Shown here piece after piece: positions 61,317 to 64,000 of a DNA stretch of 64,000 bases. How positions within the stretch are numbered: position 1 is the stretch's first letter; each line of letters begins with the position of its first letter. Source of the DNA: Roseiarcus sp963794155 (lineage in GTDB: Bacteria > Pseudomonadota > Alphaproteobacteria > Rhizobiales > Beijerinckiaceae); NCBI GenBank assembly GCA_963794155.1, contig CAWCCX010000024.1, positions 1 to 64,000 of the forward strand, read 5' to 3'. Below the pieces are notes generated by a model, which was not told the DNA's origin, did no database searches, and saw only the letters and a program-made list of their open reading frames with translations. The translations under genes were made by a program, and so were the position numbers.

Positions 61317-61779
61317 GGATAGTTGTTAACACTGTTTCGGCGTTTTTTTCGGAACTTTTTCGGATCGGCTTTAGGACATTTTGTCGCGGCAGCCTCAAAT
61401 TGTGATCCTTCGCGACGCCCGAGTTCGGAGTCGGAAGAGCGGGGGCAAAACCGATGGCGCCAACGGCAATCCTGCAACTCGGCTCCCGTCCGAGCGTGAC
61501 GGAGTCTGATCGTGCCGGGGCGAACATTGTCGCTCAAAGGGCCGACCAGACACGCCTCGGGCAGCGCGCGGCTTCCGCCGAATTCTATCCAGATGGTGCG
61601 GTGGTCCTTGGTTCCCGACGGTCTCCTCCCCCGGTCCCCCGCTGCTCCCACGCGACCGTCCGATTCTATCCAAACAATCCGGGCAACCGGATGCCGAAAT
61701 CCACCGGATCCGCAAGGAGACGGGAAACAAAGCAGCGCGCGCGGGACGCCTAATCAAGACAAATTCGGGGACCATCGTC
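61317..61779. other. 460-bp gap without a supported gene
   Basis: The gap separates the divergent regulator and exported protein genes and should hold their promoters. Short frames exist on both strands (for example 61454-61753) but lack family features and ribosome-binding sites. Confidence 0.4.
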
Positions 61780-62277
61780 GTGACGGCGCTATCCGCTGTC
61801 ACCCTGTATGCCGCAACGCCGGTCTTGGCTGGAACCGCTGTCCTCCCGTCTAACGGGGAGACCGCTTACGCAACTCATTATGCGGGCCGAGCGGTCGGGA
61901 CCGAATATCTTGGCGACGGCGCCTCGGAATCGCTCGTAGAATTGACCGGCGTCAGCCGAAACGCCGTGGGGCAGGGGCAACCGGCTTTCGACGCGATGAA
62001 CGCCCATTGCCTCATGCTCTCGGCCATCATCGGCGGTAAGCCCAGACGCTACGGAGCCTGCACGCAAACCGACCACGACGGCGACCGTGCCTTCACGTCC
62101 TTCGACGGCGCCGCATTCAAGCTCATCGGCGGCACCGGAAAGTACAAGGGGATTTCGGGATCAGGGTCCTGTTCGGTCACGCCGGAGCCTTCGCTAGAGC
62201 CAGGGCGATACGGATACGTGATGGAGAACGACATGAGCTGGACAACTCAGCCGGCGCCGCCAATTGTGGCGAAATAG
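61780..62277 (+). CDS. Small exported protein, unknown function
   Basis: About 165 residues from GTG 61780; the true start may lie a few codons upstream because the signal (TALSAVTLYAATPVLAG) lacks a basic n-region. The mature part contains two cysteines (NAHCLMLS, YGACTQTD) plus one in GSGSCSV that may form disulfides. IGGTGKYKGISGSGSC resembles the GG-T-G-x-Y motif of small beta-barrel (allene-oxide-cyclase-like) secreted proteins. Function unknown. Confidence 0.6.
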   Translation: MTALSAVTLYAATPVLAGTAVLPSNGETAYATHYAGRAVGTEYLGDGASESLVELTGVSRNAVGQGQPAFDAMNAHCLMLSAIIGGKPRRYGACTQTDHDGDRAFTSFDGAAFKLIGGTGKYKGISGSGSCSVTPEPSLEPGRYGYVMENDMSWTTQPAPPIVAK

Positions 62278-62359
62278 ACCGGCCTGTGCGCCCACGAAAA
62301 CATCAATTCAATACGCACACCTAATCGGAAACTAGTCGATCTTTAATCGGGAGGCGTCC

Positions 62360-62878
62360 ATGAAAAGAAGAAGTTTTCTCTTGGGACTGTTGGCCGGGTG
62401 CAGCATTTCAACGGCGATTTTTGCGCCAAGCGTTGGCCTGGCCCAAGCGAACAACGCCAAAGCCTCGATGGCGGCACTCAAAGCCAAGACAGGAGCTTTG
62501 GGAGCGCCGAAGGTCGAGGGTGTCGACCCTGTTGGCGGAAAAGACGCGCCGGCCCTCTATTTCGGGTCCAGCAAGATCAACAACTCGTCCGACGTGGTGG
62601 ACTCGGTCGCGAAAGAGCAGGGTGGCGTCGCCACGGTGTTTGTCAAGTCGGGCGACGACTTCATTCGCGTCGCAACGAACGTGAAGAGGGACGACGGTTC
62701 GCGCGCCGTCGGAACCGTCCTCGATCCTAAGGGACCGGTGATCGGCGTGATCCGCAGGGGCGAAGCCTACTACGGAGACGCGAACATCCTCGGCAAGCCC
62801 TACGTGACTGGCTACGAGCCGATCCGTGACGCTCAGAATAACGTAATCGGCATCTACTTTGTCGGCTACGCTAAGTAG
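62360..62878 (+). CDS. Exported stand-alone Cache-domain protein
   Basis: 172 residues. An N-terminal signal (KRRSFLLGLLAGCSISTAIFAPSVGLA) is followed by a single Cache-like sensor domain: ATVFVKSGDDFIRVATNVKRDDGSRAVGTVLDPKGP, then GEAYYGDANILGKPYVTGYEPIRDAQNNVIGIYFVG. Cache domains normally sit in receptors; this one has no kinase, cyclase or chemotaxis domain attached. It may pass ligand to a separate receptor. Confidence 0.8.
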   Translation: MKRRSFLLGLLAGCSISTAIFAPSVGLAQANNAKASMAALKAKTGALGAPKVEGVDPVGGKDAPALYFGSSKINNSSDVVDSVAKEQGGVATVFVKSGDDFIRVATNVKRDDGSRAVGTVLDPKGPVIGVIRRGEAYYGDANILGKPYVTGYEPIRDAQNNVIGIYFVGYAK

Positions 62879-62931
62879 CTATTCAAATCGGGAGTAAAGC
62901 GCTTGTCGCAGGCCAAAATTCGCGCGAGAGA

Positions 62932-63369
62932 TTGTCAGCAGGGCTTCAAAACAGAGGTTACCCCGGGCGTCTCTGCACTGCCGCAGCTTTCGTATTGGGC
63001 GTCACTCCGGCCGTCGCTCACGATCAGTGGGCCAACGGTAAACCTGTTCCAGGCTGGAACAAGTCGGCGTGCTGCGGAGTGGCGGACGCACATCATCGCC
63101 GGCCCGAACAGGTCTCGTTCAACGCGCGCGGCGACTATATCGTCGAAGGCTACCGCGAGCCCCTCGCCGCCAGGTTCGCGCTGCCGAGCCAGGAGGGCGA
63201 ATACTGGATTTTCTACCGCGACAATCTCGACGGCTCGCAGTCGGCTGTCTTCTGTTTCTTCGTCCCGATGGATTTCCAAATAAATGATGATCGAACGGAC
63301 CCTCAAAATCATCCTGAGCGGAGGGCTTGCAATTCTCACCGCCTTGATCGCTTACGCGAACATTCATGA
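62932..63369 (+). CDS. Small exported cysteine-containing protein, unknown function
   Basis: A signal-like segment (TAAAFVLGVTPAVA) precedes HDQWANGKPVPGWNKSACCGVADAHHRRPEQV and LPSQEGEYWIFYRDNLDGSQSAVFCFFVPMDF, a coherent periplasmic protein with CC and FCFF cysteines. The N-terminus is uncertain: a better ribosome-binding site (GGGAG) serves TTG 62903, which is in another frame, so a small indel near 62950-62960 is possible. The last 28 codons overlap the DUF2165 gene and may not be natural. Confidence 0.55.
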   Translation: MSAGLQNRGYPGRLCTAAAFVLGVTPAVAHDQWANGKPVPGWNKSACCGVADAHHRRPEQVSFNARGDYIVEGYREPLAARFALPSQEGEYWIFYRDNLDGSQSAVFCFFVPMDFQINDDRTDPQNHPERRACNSHRLDRLREHS

Positions 63370-63781
63370 TCCCGGCGCAAACGTCAAATTCGTGGAGCAC
63401 ATTCTCAGCATGGACACCGTTGCGACCGATAGCGGGATGGTGGATCACGCGCTCTCGATCCCTTTGGCCTGGCGGATAGCCTTTTGGTCGATCGTTGCGA
63501 CGGAGGGGCTGACCGCCTTCCTGTTCGCCGTGGGAACCGTAGAGCTCTGGCGCGCGCGGAGATCGAAGGCCCGGATCTTTCATGAGGCCAAGCGCTTTGT
63601 TTATATCGGCGCCGCGAGCGGACTCCTGATCTGGTTCGTCGGCTTTACCGCGATCGGCGGCGAATGGTACGCGATGTGGCAGTCCCAAGTCTGGAACGGG
63701 CAGCAGGCGGCCTTTCGCATTACCGCGTTGATTCTCCTCACGGTGATCTTCATCGGCCAACAGGATTGCGAGCGATACTAA
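63284..63781 (+). CDS. DUF2165 family membrane protein
   Basis: 165 residues with four hydrophobic segments. It shows the family pattern: a first helix LKIILSGGLAILTALIAYANIHDP, then VKFVEHILSMDTV, WRIAFWSIVATEGLTAFLFAVG, and a last helix ending in VWNGQQAAFRITALILLTVIF. Inner membrane, function unknown. Confidence 0.85.
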   Translation: MMIERTLKIILSGGLAILTALIAYANIHDPGANVKFVEHILSMDTVATDSGMVDHALSIPLAWRIAFWSIVATEGLTAFLFAVGTVELWRARRSKARIFHEAKRFVYIGAASGLLIWFVGFTAIGGEWYAMWQSQVWNGQQAAFRITALILLTVIFIGQQDCERY

Positions 63782-64000
63782 CGGCGTCCGTGGTCGCTGA
63801 CCGTCATGTAGCGGGCCGGCGCGTCCTCCTCGATCGGTGCGAAAGGCGCAAGCGGCGGCACGAAATAATTGTCCGTGGTGTCGTCGGTGGCGAGCGACAC
63901 TTCGCCCGCGACCGCCGCGCCGCCTTCGGCCCAGAACGCGCCGGCGATGAAGGGCTCGAGTTCGAGCCGCACCCGGTCGCTGGGATTGAGCCGCACCCGG
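63778..64000 (-). CDS. Unknown protein, C-terminal part
   Basis: The frame is open to the window end, so only the last ~73 residues are seen (RVRLELEPFIAGAFWAEGGAAVAGEV... YMTVSDHGRR). It overlaps the DUF2165 stop by four bases, tail to tail. No family recognised. Confidence 0.55.
   Translation of the reverse strand, partial: RVRLNPSDRVRLELEPFIAGAFWAEGGAAVAGEVSLATDDTTDNYFVPPLAPFAPIEEDAPARYMTVSDHGRR

Noticed and set aside
61454..61753. A 99-codon plus-strand frame before the exported protein gene
   Set aside because: No ribosome-binding site, no family pattern, and an equally long frame on the other strand; composition looks random.

Overview
The window is high-G+C DNA with dense, overlapping operons and no rRNA or tRNA gene that I could see. 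Gene content points to an alphaproteobacterium of the order Hyphomicrobiales (Rhizobiales), possibly the Beijerinckiaceae/Methylocystaceae side. The clues are the cycM-kdsB-pheA neighbourhood, the alpha-2-macroglobulin/pbpC pair, a LuxR/LuxI system, a membrane-anchored CycM-type cytochrome and the mix of IS families. No marker gene fixes the genus, so the placement is inference.

Layout. 1-7 kb: the tail of an ABC-2 permease, then a LivFGMH-type importer operon with two tandem substrate-binding proteins, the first broken by a one-base frameshift. 7-16 kb: a secreted peptidoglycan-binding/degenerate protease-like protein, a bacterial alpha-2-macroglobulin with its thioester, and pbpC. 15.8-20 kb: a damaged VapBC module and an alpha/beta hydrolase gene split by a complete IS21-family element. 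20-25 kb: hydrolase, thiolase, DUF559 nuclease-like protein and a FadB/FadJ-type beta-oxidation enzyme. 25-29 kb: an exported methionine sulfoxide reductase set, msrB - DipZ-like electron conduit - msrA, next to bacterioferritin. 30-38 kb: ABC exporter, XdhC, DctA, a hydrolase and an amidohydrolase. 38-40 kb: an AT-richer luxR-luxI quorum-sensing pair with a candidate lux box. 40.7-47 kb: a divergent ABC sugar importer / GntR / SIS isomerase locus, probably for amino sugars. 47-49.6 kb: cycM, kdsB, pheA. 49.6-59.6 kb: a mobile-element zone with an IS630-family element carrying a nested IS91-family element and a tyrosine recombinase, an OmpW-like porin, NDH-2, and two inverted IS110-family copies. 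59.7-64 kb: a CadC-like TPR regulator and several small exported or membrane proteins.

How the parts work together. The Liv operon and the sugar ABC locus are uptake systems. Thiolase plus the bifunctional FadB/J-like enzyme give the core of a beta-oxidation module. MsrA and MsrB both carry export signals and both appear to lack resolving cysteines; the DipZ-like membrane protein between them could pass electrons to both, and its linker is itself a methionine-rich tandem repeat. LuxR and LuxI form a self-contained autoinducer circuit.

A caution: four clear indel frameshifts (1195, 26956, about 27812, 43345) and one near the end of vapC interrupt otherwise well-conserved genes. The two in the DipZ-like gene compensate each other. 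Sequence error must be separated from real decay before these genes are called dead. The most unusual observations are the methionine-rich DipZ linker, a 90-bp in-frame insert in vapC that reads like a reverse-transcriptase YADD motif, the candidate bridge RNAs of the IS110 pair, a hairpin that hides the recombinase ribosome-binding site, and three noncoding tracts with helically phased repeats.
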